From contig NZ_JAGQFT020000016.1 of NCBI RefSeq assembly GCF_018122625.2, positions 1 to 48,220 on the forward strand: a stretch of DNA of 48,220 bases. Reading direction: 5' to 3'. The position numbers and the translations under genes were made by a program. Shown one piece after another: positions 38,338 through 46,232 of the stretch; positions within the stretch are counted from its first letter, which is position 1, and each line of letters opens with the position of its first letter. The stretch comes from Coralloluteibacterium stylophorae. Its GTDB lineage: Bacteria > Pseudomonadota > Gammaproteobacteria > Xanthomonadales > Xanthomonadaceae. The notes under the pieces were generated by a model. It saw only the letters and a program-made list of their open reading frames with translations. It did not search any database and was not told where the DNA came from.

Positions 38338-39008
38338 GCGCACGTCGCCTCGCCCTGCTCTTCGCGGGCGTCTTCCTCCTGGCGCTCGCGGCGCTGCTGC
38401 CGCTGGGCGTGGCGCTGCGTGCCGCGTCGCTTCCCGCGTCGCTGCGCTACGTGGCGGCGGAGGGCTCGCTGTGGAACGGCCGGCTCGCGGAGGTGCAGCT
38501 GGGCAGCTTCGAGCTGGGCGACGTCGACGCCGACCTCGCCGCGCTGCCGCTGGCGCTCGGCCGCATCCGCCTCGACCTGCGCGCGGCCCACCTGCGCTGG
38601 CGCCTGCTCGGCGGCGATGCGCGCGGCGTGGAGCACGCCGACGGGGCGCTGCCGCTGGATCTGCCGGGCGGCACCGGCGCCGCGACGCTGCACCTGGAGG
38701 ACGTCGCGCTGGTGTTCGCCGACGGCGGCTGCCGCCGCGCCGGCGGCCGGGTCGCGCTCGACCTCGCACTCGGGGATACGCTTCCGCCGCAGCGCCTCGA
38801 GGGCGTGCCCGCCTGCAGCGGCGAACGCGGCGATCTCGTCCTCGCCGGCGACGGTGGCGTGCCGCTGGAAGCGCGGCTCGAGGTCGCAGCCGACGGCCGC
38901 GCCATCCTGCGCATGACCAGCGGCATCGAAACGCCCGCCCTCATCGCCGCCGGGTTCACCCCCGGCCCCGCCGGCGCCAGCCTGGTGCGCGAGGGCCGGC
39001 TGTTCTGA
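38334..39008 (+). CDS. gspN: Type II secretion protein GspN
   Basis: A 224-residue GspN, an accessory inner-membrane/periplasmic T2SS protein present only in some systems, including both Xanthomonas ones. It has an N-terminal membrane anchor (about 5-28), then beta-rich sequence with YVAAEGSLWNGRLAEVQLG and FELGDVDADLAALPLALGRIRLDL, characteristic of the family, and two cysteines (GGCRRAGG and PACSGERGD) that could form a disulfide. It is the last gene of the twelve-gene unit. No T-run terminator follows; the downstream region holds repeats and a REPIN-like structure. Confidence 0.88.
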   Translation: MSARRLALLFAGVFLLALAALLPLGVALRAASLPASLRYVAAEGSLWNGRLAEVQLGSFELGDVDADLAALPLALGRIRLDLRAAHLRWRLLGGDARGVEHADGALPLDLPGGTGAATLHLEDVALVFADGGCRRAGGRVALDLALGDTLPPQRLEGVPACSGERGDLVLAGDGGVPLEARLEVAADGRAILRMTSGIETPALIAAGFTPGPAGASLVREGRLF

Positions 39009-39054
39009 GGCGTTGGCCGCCCCGCAGGCGCGGCTGCAGCCGGGCGTGGGGTCG

Positions 39055-39296
39055 GGTGAAGCGGGAGTCGGGAATGGGGAATGGGGACCTCGGGGTCGCA
39101 GGCCCCCGGGACATGTGCCCCCCTGTAGGAGCGGCTTCAGCCGCGACCCGTTGGGGGGAGCTTCAGCCCCAGCCCCGCAGCGCCACCATGGACGCGCCGG
39201 TCGCGGCTGAAGCCGCTCCTACAAGGCCCGGAGCCTGCGCTTCAGGAAGTCCGCAACCTCCCAGGTCCCCCTTCCCGATTCCCGTTTCCCGCTCCA
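39055..39296. repeat. GGGAA-heptamer arrays flanking the REPIN
   Basis: GTGAAGCGGGAGTCGGGAAT followed by further GGGAATG units lies at 39055-39085. The inverted form (CCCTTCCCGATTCCCGTTTC) lies at 39268-39296. The same sequence type occurs at 11477-11620 and 48039-48066. The stretch 39009-39298 has no gene; it contains these arrays and the REPIN-like pair at 39125-39222. Confidence 0.6.
39125..39222. repeat. REP doublet (REPIN-like) between convergent genes
   Basis: GTAGGAGCGGCTTCAGCCGC (39125 on, continuing GACC) and its inverted copy ending in AGCCGCTCCTAC (39199-39222) face each other across about 50 bases. Each half has its own small palindrome (GCGGCTTCAGCCGC) and a 5' GTAG tetranucleotide, the hallmark of REP sequences mobilised by RAYT transposases (established knowledge). 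No RAYT gene is in the window. It lies between the gspN stop and the stop of the hydroxylase gene and could act as a bidirectional terminator or 3' stabiliser. Confidence 0.8.
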
Positions 39297-39298
39297 CC

Positions 39299-40174
39299 TC
39301 AATGATGCACCCCCTCCCGCAGCCACTTGGTCGCGATCCACTTCTCGCCCTCGTGGACCGGCTCGCCGGCGTGCAGGGTGCGGGTCATGGGATGCGGGCG
39401 GTCGTAGCTGAAGAACACCGCATGGCCCTTGACCGCCGCAACCTCGAGCCCGGCTTCCGGGAAGCTCGTCGCGCCGCCGCGCGTGGGCGTGTTGAGGTAC
39501 ATCACCAGTGAGGCGACGCGCTGCCCGCCGCGCTTGAGGATGTGGGCGTTGCCCGGCCGCTCCGGGTCGAAGTAGTCGTGGTGCGGGCGGTACTGCGCGC
39601 CGGGGCCGTAGCGCAGGATCTGCAGCCCCTCGCCGTGGTCGTAGGGCCACTGCAGGAGCGCGGCGATCCGACGCTCGATGCGCTCGCACAGAGCTGTCTG
39701 GCCGCGCGAGAAGGCCAGCCCCTCGCTGGTGCGCGCCTCGTGCACCACGTCGGCACCGGTGTCGGCATCCACCACCTCGCAGCGCCTGACCCGCGTGCGC
39801 GCCAGCGCGATCAGCGCATCGCACTCCGCATCGTCGAGGACGTTGCCGAACACGACCACCTGCGGATGCCGCAGGTGCATGTGCACGCGCACCGGGCGGC
39901 CGTCGACGTCGATGATCGAGCTGCCGTTGGACTCCACCGGCGCGGGCACCCGCACCGACGGCGGCAGCGCGTTCGCCTGCGCGTGGTCGGCAAGGTAGTC
40001 GCGCACCACCGCCTCGACCGTATCGATCGCGCCCTGCTCGCTCCAGCCGCGCGCCACCAGCGGCGCGACCACCTCGCCCGGCGCGACGCCCGCCTGCACC
40101 TGCTGCACGATCCAGCCACGCAGCGCGTCGTCGAGTTCCGCCGGTCGCTCCGGCGCGTCCACGTCCTGCTTCAT
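39299..40174 (-). CDS. 2-oxoglutarate/Fe(II) oxygenase, prolyl-4-hydroxylase type
   Basis: A 291-residue protein with a C-terminal P4H domain (about 110-288). It has the iron ligands HxD in YRPHHDYFDP (about 196-202), the distal His in RTLHAGEPV (about 268) and the 2-oxoglutarate-binding Lys in EGEKWIATKW. SLVMYLNTPTRGGATSFP is the usual core strand. The N-terminal 100 residues contain a separate helical segment (LRGWIVQQVQAGVAPGEVVAPL). Substrates of bacterial P4H proteins are mostly unknown. GGAGGAAC precedes ATG 40174. It is divergent from the porin and shares the intergenic region with two Pho-box-like sequences, and is convergent with gspN. A link to the secretion or phosphate genes is possible but unproven. 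Confidence 0.88.
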   Translation of the reverse strand: MKQDVDAPERPAELDDALRGWIVQQVQAGVAPGEVVAPLVARGWSEQGAIDTVEAVVRDYLADHAQANALPPSVRVPAPVESNGSSIIDVDGRPVRVHMHLRHPQVVVFGNVLDDAECDALIALARTRVRRCEVVDADTGADVVHEARTSEGLAFSRGQTALCERIERRIAALLQWPYDHGEGLQILRYGPGAQYRPHHDYFDPERPGNAHILKRGGQRVASLVMYLNTPTRGGATSFPEAGLEVAAVKGHAVFFSYDRPHPMTRTLHAGEPVHEGEKWIATKWLREGVHH

Positions 40175-40276
40175 CGCGTTCCTCCCGTGCTGGCTCCTGG
40201 CCAGCCGCAGGCTGGACCCGCCGCATTGCAGGGCGATGACATCGCAGCTGGCAGGCGCCATTGCAGCTGCCCGCAC

Positions 40277-40294
40277 CCGTCATTTTTAGTTCAT
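40277..40294 (+). promoter_or_regulatory. Pho-box-like sequence, upstream copy at the porin
   Basis: CCGTCAT-TTTT-AGTTCAT follows the 7-4-7 layout of a Pho box but with a weaker second half. It lies 41 bases upstream of the better box at 40318 in the gap between the hydroxylase gene and the porin gene. Confidence 0.4.
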
Positions 40295-40317
40295 CCACCA
40301 GACACAATCGCCGCGCA

Positions 40318-40335
40318 CTGTCATATTCCAGTCAC
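40318..40335 (+). promoter_or_regulatory. Pho box upstream of the phosphate porin
   Basis: CTGTCAT-ATTC-CAGTCAC matches the Pho box layout (two seven-base units, four-base spacer) with the first unit identical to the E. coli consensus unit. A GACAGT -10-like hexamer (40346-40351) begins 10 bases downstream, as expected where PhoB replaces the -35 element. The porin ATG is at 40378. Confidence 0.75.
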
Positions 40336-40377
40336 GACCCGGGCGGACAGTAGCGACATTCCATCCGGGCCATCGCC

Positions 40378-41490
40378 ATGCTCCGCCTGTGCCTGCCGTG
40401 GCTGTTCGTCCTCGCCTTCCCGTTCGCCGCGCGCGCCGACATCCTGCTCAGCCGCGTCGGCGACCACGAGGTGTCGTTCAACGGCTTCATCCAGAGCGAT
40501 GCCAACTGGTTCGACGAGGACGTGGCGGTTCTGACCACTGGAGATGACAGCCGCGAGACACGCCTGCGCCGTGCCGAGCTGGTGCTCGAGGGCGAGAGCG
40601 AGCACTGGGGCTGGACCGTCGGCTACGACCCCGACCGGCCACAGTTCCTGGACGTGCGCGTGGACGTGGACGCGGGGCCGGGCGAACTGCGGATCGGCCA
40701 GTTCAAGCACTACAACAGCCTGGAGGAGCTCTCCAGCACGCGCGAGAACGACTTCATCGCCAAGGCGATCGTGACCGAGACCTTCGGCATCGCCCGTCGC
40801 CTGGGCGTGGGCTGGCAGGGGTCGGCCGGTGCCTGGACCTTCGCCGGCAGCGGCTTCGGCCGCGAACTCACCGAGGACAGCGCGACCGGCAACGGCGGCA
40901 GCCTGCGCGTGACCTGGGCGCCGCTGCAGACCGAGGGCCACCTCCTGCACGTCGGCGCCTCGCTGCTCCAGTTCAACGCCGACGGCGACAGCATCCGCGT
41001 CCGCGCGCGGCCGCAGGCCGACCTCGCCGCGGCGCGGCTGGTCGATACCGGCGAACTCGTGGCAGCCGACTACCAGCGGGTGTTCGGCCTGGAAGCGATG
41101 TACGTGCGCGGAGCGCTGAAGCTGCAGTCCGAGCTGATGCTGGCGGAGGTCGCCCGCGACGGTCTCCCCGACTTCCGCTCCTCGAGCGGCTACCTGAGCG
41201 CACTGTGGACACTGACCGGCCAGAGCTGGGGCTATCGCGGCGCCGTTCCGCGCACGCCTCGCCCGGAGGCCTGGGACGCCATGTGGCAGCTCGGCCTGCG
41301 CTACGACGCGATCGACCTCGACGACGGCGCGGTCGACGGCGGCGAGATGGACACCGTGACCGCCGGCGTCAACTGCTACCTCAGCGAGCACCTCAAGCTC
41401 GCGGTGAACTATGTCGACGTGCACAGCCGCCGCGCCGGCATCGACGACGATCCCGATGTCGTCGAGGCACGCCTCCAGCTCCACTGGTGA
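40378..41490 (+). CDS. Phosphate/polyphosphate-selective porin (OprO/OprP family)
   Basis: A 370-residue outer-membrane barrel. Residues 1-20 are a signal peptide ending ARA|D. The beginning VSFNGFIQSDANWFDED and the block RLRRAELVLEGESEHWGWTVGYD followed by LRIGQFKHYNSLEELSSTRENDF are the OprO/OprP signatures. The acidic C-terminal strands end in LQLHW, an aromatic last residue suited to barrel insertion. OprP and OprO of Pseudomonas take up phosphate and polyphosphate and are PhoB-controlled (established knowledge). Its position before pstS and the Pho boxes supports the same role. The ribosome-binding site is weak. It is separated from pstS by 141 bases containing another Pho box. Confidence 0.88.
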   Translation: MLRLCLPWLFVLAFPFAARADILLSRVGDHEVSFNGFIQSDANWFDEDVAVLTTGDDSRETRLRRAELVLEGESEHWGWTVGYDPDRPQFLDVRVDVDAGPGELRIGQFKHYNSLEELSSTRENDFIAKAIVTETFGIARRLGVGWQGSAGAWTFAGSGFGRELTEDSATGNGGSLRVTWAPLQTEGHLLHVGASLLQFNADGDSIRVRARPQADLAAARLVDTGELVAADYQRVFGLEAMYVRGALKLQSELMLAEVARDGLPDFRSSSGYLSALWTLTGQSWGYRGAVPRTPRPEAWDAMWQLGLRYDAIDLDDGAVDGGEMDTVTAGVNCYLSEHLKLAVNYVDVHSRRAGIDDDPDVVEARLQLHW

Positions 41491-41516
41491 GCGCCAAGTC
41501 CGCGCCGCCACGAAAC

Positions 41517-41552
41517 ATGACAGCGGGCAGCAGGCTGTCATCGAACCGTCAT
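41517..41552 (+). promoter_or_regulatory. Pho box upstream of pstS with an inverted third unit
   Basis: CTGTCAT-CGAA-CCGTCAT at 41535-41552 is a standard 7-4-7 Pho box. Just upstream, ATGACAGC (41517-41524) is the exact reverse complement of GCTGTCAT (41534-41541), giving an inverted third CTGTCAT unit. The same inverted repeat could also form an RNA hairpin at the end of porin read-through transcripts. A CATACC -10-like element lies at 41566-41571, 13 bases downstream of the box. Confidence 0.75.
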
Positions 41553-41631
41553 CCAACTCGTTTCTCATACCCGGACCTATGCGCGGCGCCTTGCGTCCGC
41601 TCCGTCCGCACACCCGTCAAGGAGTGAGCCC

Positions 41632-42651
41632 ATGTCCCGTTCCGCCTCCCGCTTCGCATCGCTCGGCCTCGCCGTGGCCCTCGCCTTCGGCGGCGCCGCC
41701 CAGGCCGCCGACCTCACCGGCGCGGGCGCTTCCTTCATCTATCCGGTCATGTCGAAGTGGTCGGCGGATTACGCGGCGGCGACCAGAAACCGCGTCAACT
41801 ACCAGTCGATCGGCTCCGGCGGCGGCATCGCGCAGATCAAGGCCGGCACGGTCGACTTCGGCTCGTCGGATGCGCCGCTCAAGCCCGAGGAGCTCGCCGA
41901 GTCCGGCCTCGGCCAGTTCCCGTCGGTCATCGGCGGCGTGGTCCCGGTCGTGAACCTCCCCGGGATCGACGCGGGCAAGCTGCGCCTGACCGGGCCGGTG
42001 CTGGCCGACATCTTCCTCGGCAAGATCAAGAGCTGGGACGACGAAGCGATCGCGCAGCTGAACCCGGGCCTGGAGCTGCCGGGCACCCGCATCACCGTCG
42101 TGCACCGCGCCGACGGTTCGGGCACCACCTTCAACTTCGTCAACTACCTCTCCAAGGTCAGCCCGGCCTGGAAGAGCGGTCCCGGCGAAGGCACCAGCAT
42201 CCGCTGGCCGACCGGCATCGGCGGCAAGGGCAACGAGGGCGTCGCCGCCTACGTGCAGCGGGTCAAGGGCGGCATCGGCTACGTCGAGCTCTCCTACGCA
42301 CTGCAGAACGACATGAGCTACGCCTCGCTGAAGAACCGGGCCGGCCAGTGGGTGCAGCCCGACAGCGAGTCGTTCAAGGCCGCCGCCGAGAGCGCCGAGT
42401 GGGGCGAGGCCGAGGACTTCTACCTGGTCATGACCGATGCGCCCGGCGCCGGGGCCTGGCCGATCGCGGCGACCAACTTCATCCTGGTGCACAAGCAGCC
42501 CAAGGACGCCGAGGCCGCCAAGCTGACGCAGGACTTCTTCACCTGGGTCTATGCCAACGGCGACGCCCAGGCCGAGGCGCTGGACTACGTGCCGCTGCCC
42601 GACGCCCTCGTCGAGCAGATCGAGACCTACTGGTCGCAGAACATCAAGTAA
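41632..42651 (+). CDS. pstS: Phosphate-binding periplasmic protein PstS
   Basis: The high-affinity phosphate receptor of the Pst ABC importer. The 339-residue protein has a signal peptide ending AAQAA (about residue 25). The mature start DLTGAGASFIYPVMSKW follows, with Pi-binding loops GSGGGIAQIKAGTVDFGSSDAPL and VVHRADGSGTTFNFVNYL, and the VKGGIGYVELSYA strand. ATG 41632 follows a short leader with AAGGAG upstream. A Pho box lies at 41535-41552. A large hairpin after the stop (42668-42701) probably keeps pstS mRNA more abundant than the permease genes. Length and motifs are normal for the class I PstS of gammaproteobacteria. Confidence 0.97.
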   Translation: MSRSASRFASLGLAVALAFGGAAQAADLTGAGASFIYPVMSKWSADYAAATRNRVNYQSIGSGGGIAQIKAGTVDFGSSDAPLKPEELAESGLGQFPSVIGGVVPVVNLPGIDAGKLRLTGPVLADIFLGKIKSWDDEAIAQLNPGLELPGTRITVVHRADGSGTTFNFVNYLSKVSPAWKSGPGEGTSIRWPTGIGGKGNEGVAAYVQRVKGGIGYVELSYALQNDMSYASLKNRAGQWVQPDSESFKAAAESAEWGEAEDFYLVMTDAPGAGAWPIAATNFILVHKQPKDAEAAKLTQDFFTWVYANGDAQAEALDYVPLPDALVEQIETYWSQNIK

Positions 42652-42667
42652 TCCGTTCGCACCACCC

Positions 42668-42701
42668 GACGCGCACGCCGGCACCGCCCGGCGTGCGCGT
42701 C
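42668..42701 (+). other. Strong intercistronic hairpin between pstS and pstC
   Basis: GACGCGCACGCCGG and CCGGCGTGCGCGTC form a perfect 14-bp stem with a six-base loop in the 76-base gap. There is no T run. It resembles hairpins that raise the level of binding-protein mRNA over permease mRNA in ABC importer operons. Confidence 0.75.
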
Positions 42702-42727
42702 GTCGCCCAAGCCCAGGGGACCAAGAC

Positions 42728-43705
42728 TTGGCCGCCACCGCAGACGCCCTTCTTCTCCGGCGCCAACGCCGCGACCGCAGCGACCAGCGCGCCGACCGCG
42801 CGTTCCGGTTCGTGTTCGCGGCCGCGGGCGTGTTCGTGCTCGTCGCCCTGGTCGCGGCGGCGCTGTCGATGGGCTGGGGCGGGCGCACCGCGCTGGCCGA
42901 ATTCGGCCTCGACTTCCTGACCAGCACGGAGTGGGACGTCGGCGCGGGCGAGTTCGGCGCGCTGGTGCCGATCTTCGGCACCCTGGTGACCGCGGCGATC
43001 GCGATGCTGATCGCGGTGCCGGTGAGCTTCGGCATCGCCGTGTTCCTGACCGAGGTCGCGCCGCCGTGGATGCGCACGCCGGTGGGCGTGGCGATCGAAC
43101 TGCTGGCCGGCATCCCCTCGATCATCTACGGCATGTGGGGCCTGTTCGTGCTGGCGCCGGTGCTGGCCGACCATGTCTATCCCTGGGTCAGCGAGGTCCT
43201 CGGCGAGATCCCGCTGGTCGGCATCCTGTTCCAGGGCCCGCCGCTGGGTATCGGCATGCTCACCGCCGGCCTGGTGCTGGCGGTGATGGTGATCCCCTTC
43301 ATCGCCTCGGTGATGCGCGAGGTGTTCCTGACCGTGCCGGCGCGGCTCAAGGAATCCTCCTACGCACTCGGCTCGACCACCTGGGAAGTGGTCTGGGACA
43401 TCGTCCTGCCCTACACCAAGTCGGCGGTGATCGGCGGCATCTTCCTCGGCCTCGGCCGCGCCCTGGGCGAGACCATGGCGGTGACCTTCGTCATCGGCAA
43501 CGCCTACACCATCTCCGCGGCGCTGCTCGAGCCCGGCACCTCCATCGCATCGACCATCGCCAACGAGTTCGCCGAGGCGGTCGACCCGCTGCACCGCTCC
43601 AGCCTGCTGGCGTTGGGGTTCGTGCTGTTCGCGCTGACTTTCGTGGTGCTGGCCGCGGCCAAGTTCATGCTGATGCGCCTGGAGCGCCGGGAGGGCCTGA
43701 AGTGA
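42728..43705 (+). CDS. pstC: Phosphate ABC transporter permease PstC
   Basis: One of the two inner-membrane subunits of the Pst importer. It has 325 residues with six membrane helices. The EAA-like loop reads ALGSTTWEVVWDIVLPYTKSAVIGGIFLGLGRALGETMAV, the contact site for PstB. A cytoplasmic Arg-rich N-terminus (LLLRRQRRDRSDQRADR) precedes the first helix. The start is TTG 42728, the only start codon with a good site (AGGGGACC) at correct spacing. Its stop overlaps the pstA GTG as GTGA. A periplasmic segment near FLTSTEWDVGAGEFGALVPIFGTL is standard. Confidence 0.96.
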   Translation: MAATADALLLRRQRRDRSDQRADRAFRFVFAAAGVFVLVALVAAALSMGWGGRTALAEFGLDFLTSTEWDVGAGEFGALVPIFGTLVTAAIAMLIAVPVSFGIAVFLTEVAPPWMRTPVGVAIELLAGIPSIIYGMWGLFVLAPVLADHVYPWVSEVLGEIPLVGILFQGPPLGIGMLTAGLVLAVMVIPFIASVMREVFLTVPARLKESSYALGSTTWEVVWDIVLPYTKSAVIGGIFLGLGRALGETMAVTFVIGNAYTISAALLEPGTSIASTIANEFAEAVDPLHRSSLLALGFVLFALTFVVLAAAKFMLMRLERREGLK

Positions 43706-44571
43706 GCGCCCCGCGCAGCTACGCCGAGCGCCTCTACGCGCGGCGCCGGATCAGGAACGCGATCGCGATGCTGCTGTCCGGCGCCGCGGCGATCTTCGGC
43801 CTGTTCTGGCTGGTGTGGATCATCTGGACCACGCTGACCAAGGGCATCGGCAACCTCGACCTCGCCCTGTTCACCCAGATGACGCCGCCGCCGAACGAGG
43901 ACGGCGGCATCCTCAACGCGCTCTACGGCAGCGTGATCATCTGCGCGCTGGCGATCCTGATCGGCACGCCCATCGGCATCGCCGCCGGCACCTACCTCGC
44001 CGAATACGCGCGGCACAGCAGGCTCGGGGCGACCATCCGCTTCGTCAACGACATCCTGCTGTCGGCGCCGTCGATCGTGCTGGGCCTGTTCGTCTACACC
44101 ATCGTGGTGGTGCAGATGGGCCACTTCTCGGCGCTGGCCGGCTCGATCGCGCTGGCCTTCATCGCCCTGCCGGTGATCGTGCGCACCACCGACGAGATGC
44201 TGCGCCTGGTGCCCGCGCAGATGCGCGAGGCGGCGCTGTCGCTCGGCGTGCCGCAGTGGAAGGTGATCGTGCAGGTGCTCTACCGCGGCTCGATCTCCGG
44301 CATCGTCACCGGCGTGCTGCTGGCGCTGGCGCGCATCTCCGGCGAGACCGCGCCGCTGCTGTTCACCGCCTACAACAACCAGTTCTGGTCGAGCGACCTG
44401 CTCGCGCCGATGGCCAACGTGCCGATGGTGATCTTCCAGTACGCGATGAGTCCCTACGACACCTGGAACTCGCTCGCCTGGGCCGCCGCCTTCGTCGTCA
44501 CCCTGTTCGTGCTGCTGCTGAGCCTCGGCGCGCGCCTGATCCTGGCCCGCCACCGCGTGCACAACGACTGA
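43702..44571 (+). CDS. pstA: Phosphate ABC transporter permease PstA
   Basis: The second permease subunit, 289 residues with six membrane helices. The EAA loop is [45 protein letters not shown]. Segments [32 protein letters not shown] and [19 protein letters not shown] are classical PstA. The start GTG 43702 overlaps the pstC stop. It ends 49 bases before the preferred pstB start (TTG 44621), with no terminator between them. Confidence 0.96.
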   Translation: MSAPRSYAERLYARRRIRNAIAMLLSGAAAIFGLFWLVWIIWTTLTKGIGNLDLALFTQMTPPPNEDGGILNALYGSVIICALAILIGTPIGIAAGTYLAEYARHSRLGATIRFVNDILLSAPSIVLGLFVYTIVVVQMGHFSALAGSIALAFIALPVIVRTTDEMLRLVPAQMREAALSLGVPQWKVIVQVLYRGSISGIVTGVLLALARISGETAPLLFTAYNNQFWSSDLLAPMANVPMVIFQYAMSPYDTWNSLAWAAAFVVTLFVLLLSLGARLILARHRVHND

Positions 44572-44620
44572 CCGCGCGATGCCGGCCCACACCGAATCCG
44601 AATCCCGACGGAGCTCCTCC

Positions 44621-45439
44621 TTGGACACCCGACTCTCCATGACCGGCGCGCTGCCGGGCGCCTCCACGGACGAGCGCCCGGCGGCGGCCGACAAGCTGGT
44701 CGCCCGCGGCCTGACCTTCCACTACGGCGACTTCCAGGCGCTCAAGGCGCTCGACCTGACCATCCCGGAGAAGCGCGTGACCGCGCTGATCGGGCCGTCG
44801 GGCTGCGGCAAGTCGACCCTGCTGCGGATCTTCAACCGCATCTACTCGATCTACCCGGGCCAGCACGCGCGCGGCGAGATCCTGCTCGACGGCGAGAACA
44901 TCCTCGACCCGCGCTACCCGCTCAACCGCCTGCGCTCCAAGATCGGCATGGTGTTCCAGAAGCCGGTGCCGTTCCCGATGTCGATCTACGACAACGTCGC
45001 CTACGGCCTGAAGCACCACGAGAAGCTGCGCCGCGGCGAGCTCGACGCCCGGGTCGAGGAGGCGCTGACCCAGGCCGCGCTGTGGGACGAGGTCAAGGAC
45101 AAGCTCAAGCGCTCCGCGCTGGGCCTGTCCGGCGGCCAGCAGCAGCGCCTGTGCATCGCCCGCGCGGTGGCACTGAAGCCCGAGGTGATCCTGTTCGACG
45201 AGCCGACCTCGGCGCTCGATCCCATCGCCACCGGCAAGATCGAGCAGTTGCTCGCCGAGCTCAAGCACGACTACACGATCGCGATCGTGACCCACAACAT
45301 GCAACAGGCCGCGCGCTGCTCCGACTACACCGCCTTCATGTACCTCGGCGAGCTGGTGGAGCACGGTCCGACCGACAAGCTGTTCAGCCGGCCTGCCAAG
45401 CAGCAGACCGAGGACTACATCACCGGCCGCTTCGGCTGA
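44621..45439 (+). CDS. pstB: Phosphate import ATP-binding protein PstB
   Basis: The ATPase of the Pst importer, here 272 residues. Motifs: Walker [11 protein letters not shown]-loop region [23 protein letters not shown] (typical of PstB), signature [14 protein letters not shown], Walker [13 protein letters not shown], and switch His in [14 protein letters not shown]. The C-terminus [10 protein letters not shown] is diagnostic of PstB. I prefer TTG 44621 because GGAG lies seven bases before it; ATG 44579 gives 14 more residues but has no ribosome-binding site. It is followed after 11 bases by phoU. Confidence 0.96.
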   Translation: MDTRLSMTGALPGASTDERPAAADKLVARGLTFHYGDFQALKALDLTIPEKRVTALIGPSGCGKSTLLRIFNRIYSIYPGQHARGEILLDGENILDPRYPLNRLRSKIGMVFQKPVPFPMSIYDNVAYGLKHHEKLRRGELDARVEEALTQAALWDEVKDKLKRSALGLSGGQQQRLCIARAVALKPEVILFDEPTSALDPIATGKIEQLLAELKHDYTIAIVTHNMQQAARCSDYTAFMYLGELVEHGPTDKLFSRPAKQQTEDYITGRFG

Positions 45440-45450
45440 CGGGAGGACAC

Positions 45451-46173
45451 ATGCCTGGCACCCACATCCTGAGCAGCCACGACGCCGAGCTCGCGCGCCT
45501 CACCGCCGAGATCGTGCGGATGGGCGACATCGCGGTGGACCAGCTGCGCGAGGCGATGGTCGCCCTGACCTCGCGCAATACCGCCACCGCCGACGAGGTC
45601 ATCTCGCGCGACGTCGAGATCGACGCCCTCGAACAGCAGGTCAGCGAGGAGGTCGTGCAGCTCGCCCTGCACGGGCCGATGGCGCGCGACCTGCGCGAGA
45701 TCCTGGCCGCGCTGCGCATCGCCTCCGACATCGAGCGGGTCGGCGACTACGCCGCCAACCTCGCCAAGCGCGCGCTGGCGCTGGGCTTCACCGCACCGCC
45801 GACGCCGGCGCGTGGGCTCGGCGCGCTGGCCGACATCGCCATCGAGATGCTCGAGGCGGTGCTCGAGGCCTACCGCAACCGCGATGCCGAGGCCGCGGCC
45901 GCGGTGCGCGCGCGCGATGCGGAGCTCGACGCACTCTATACCGCGCTGTTCCGCGAGCTGCTGACCTACATGGCCGAGGACCCGCGCACCATTTCCTCGG
46001 CGATCCACCTGCTGTTCGTGGCCAAGAACATCGAGCGCATCGGCGACCACGCCACCAACATCGCCGAGAACATCTGGTACGTGGTGCACGGCGAGACGCC
46101 GCAGAAGGAGCGCGACAAGCGCGACGCCACCTCGACCACGCTCGCCGGACCAGGCGACGGCGAATCCGGCTGA
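45451..46173 (+). CDS. phoU: Phosphate signalling protein PhoU
   Basis: PhoU links the Pst importer to the PhoR/PhoB two-component system and represses the Pho regulon when phosphate is plentiful. The 240-residue protein has two three-helix PhoU repeats. Their metal-binding motifs are [20 protein letters not shown] (first) and [23 protein letters not shown] (second). The start [17 protein letters not shown] and GGGAGGACAC before ATG 45451 are clear. It is the last gene of pstSCAB-phoU. The gap to rnt has a GC-rich inverted repeat (CCGGGCC/GGCCCGG, 46194-46217) that may act as a weak terminator. phoB and phoR are not in the window. Confidence 0.97.
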   Translation: MPGTHILSSHDAELARLTAEIVRMGDIAVDQLREAMVALTSRNTATADEVISRDVEIDALEQQVSEEVVQLALHGPMARDLREILAALRIASDIERVGDYAANLAKRALALGFTAPPTPARGLGALADIAIEMLEAVLEAYRNRDAEAAAAVRARDAELDALYTALFRELLTYMAEDPRTISSAIHLLFVAKNIERIGDHATNIAENIWYVVHGETPQKERDKRDATSTTLAGPGDGESG

Positions 46174-46232
46174 TCGCGCGCGCAGCACGCATCCCGGGCC
46201 GGCCGCGGCAGGCCCGGTGCTATCCTCGCGGG

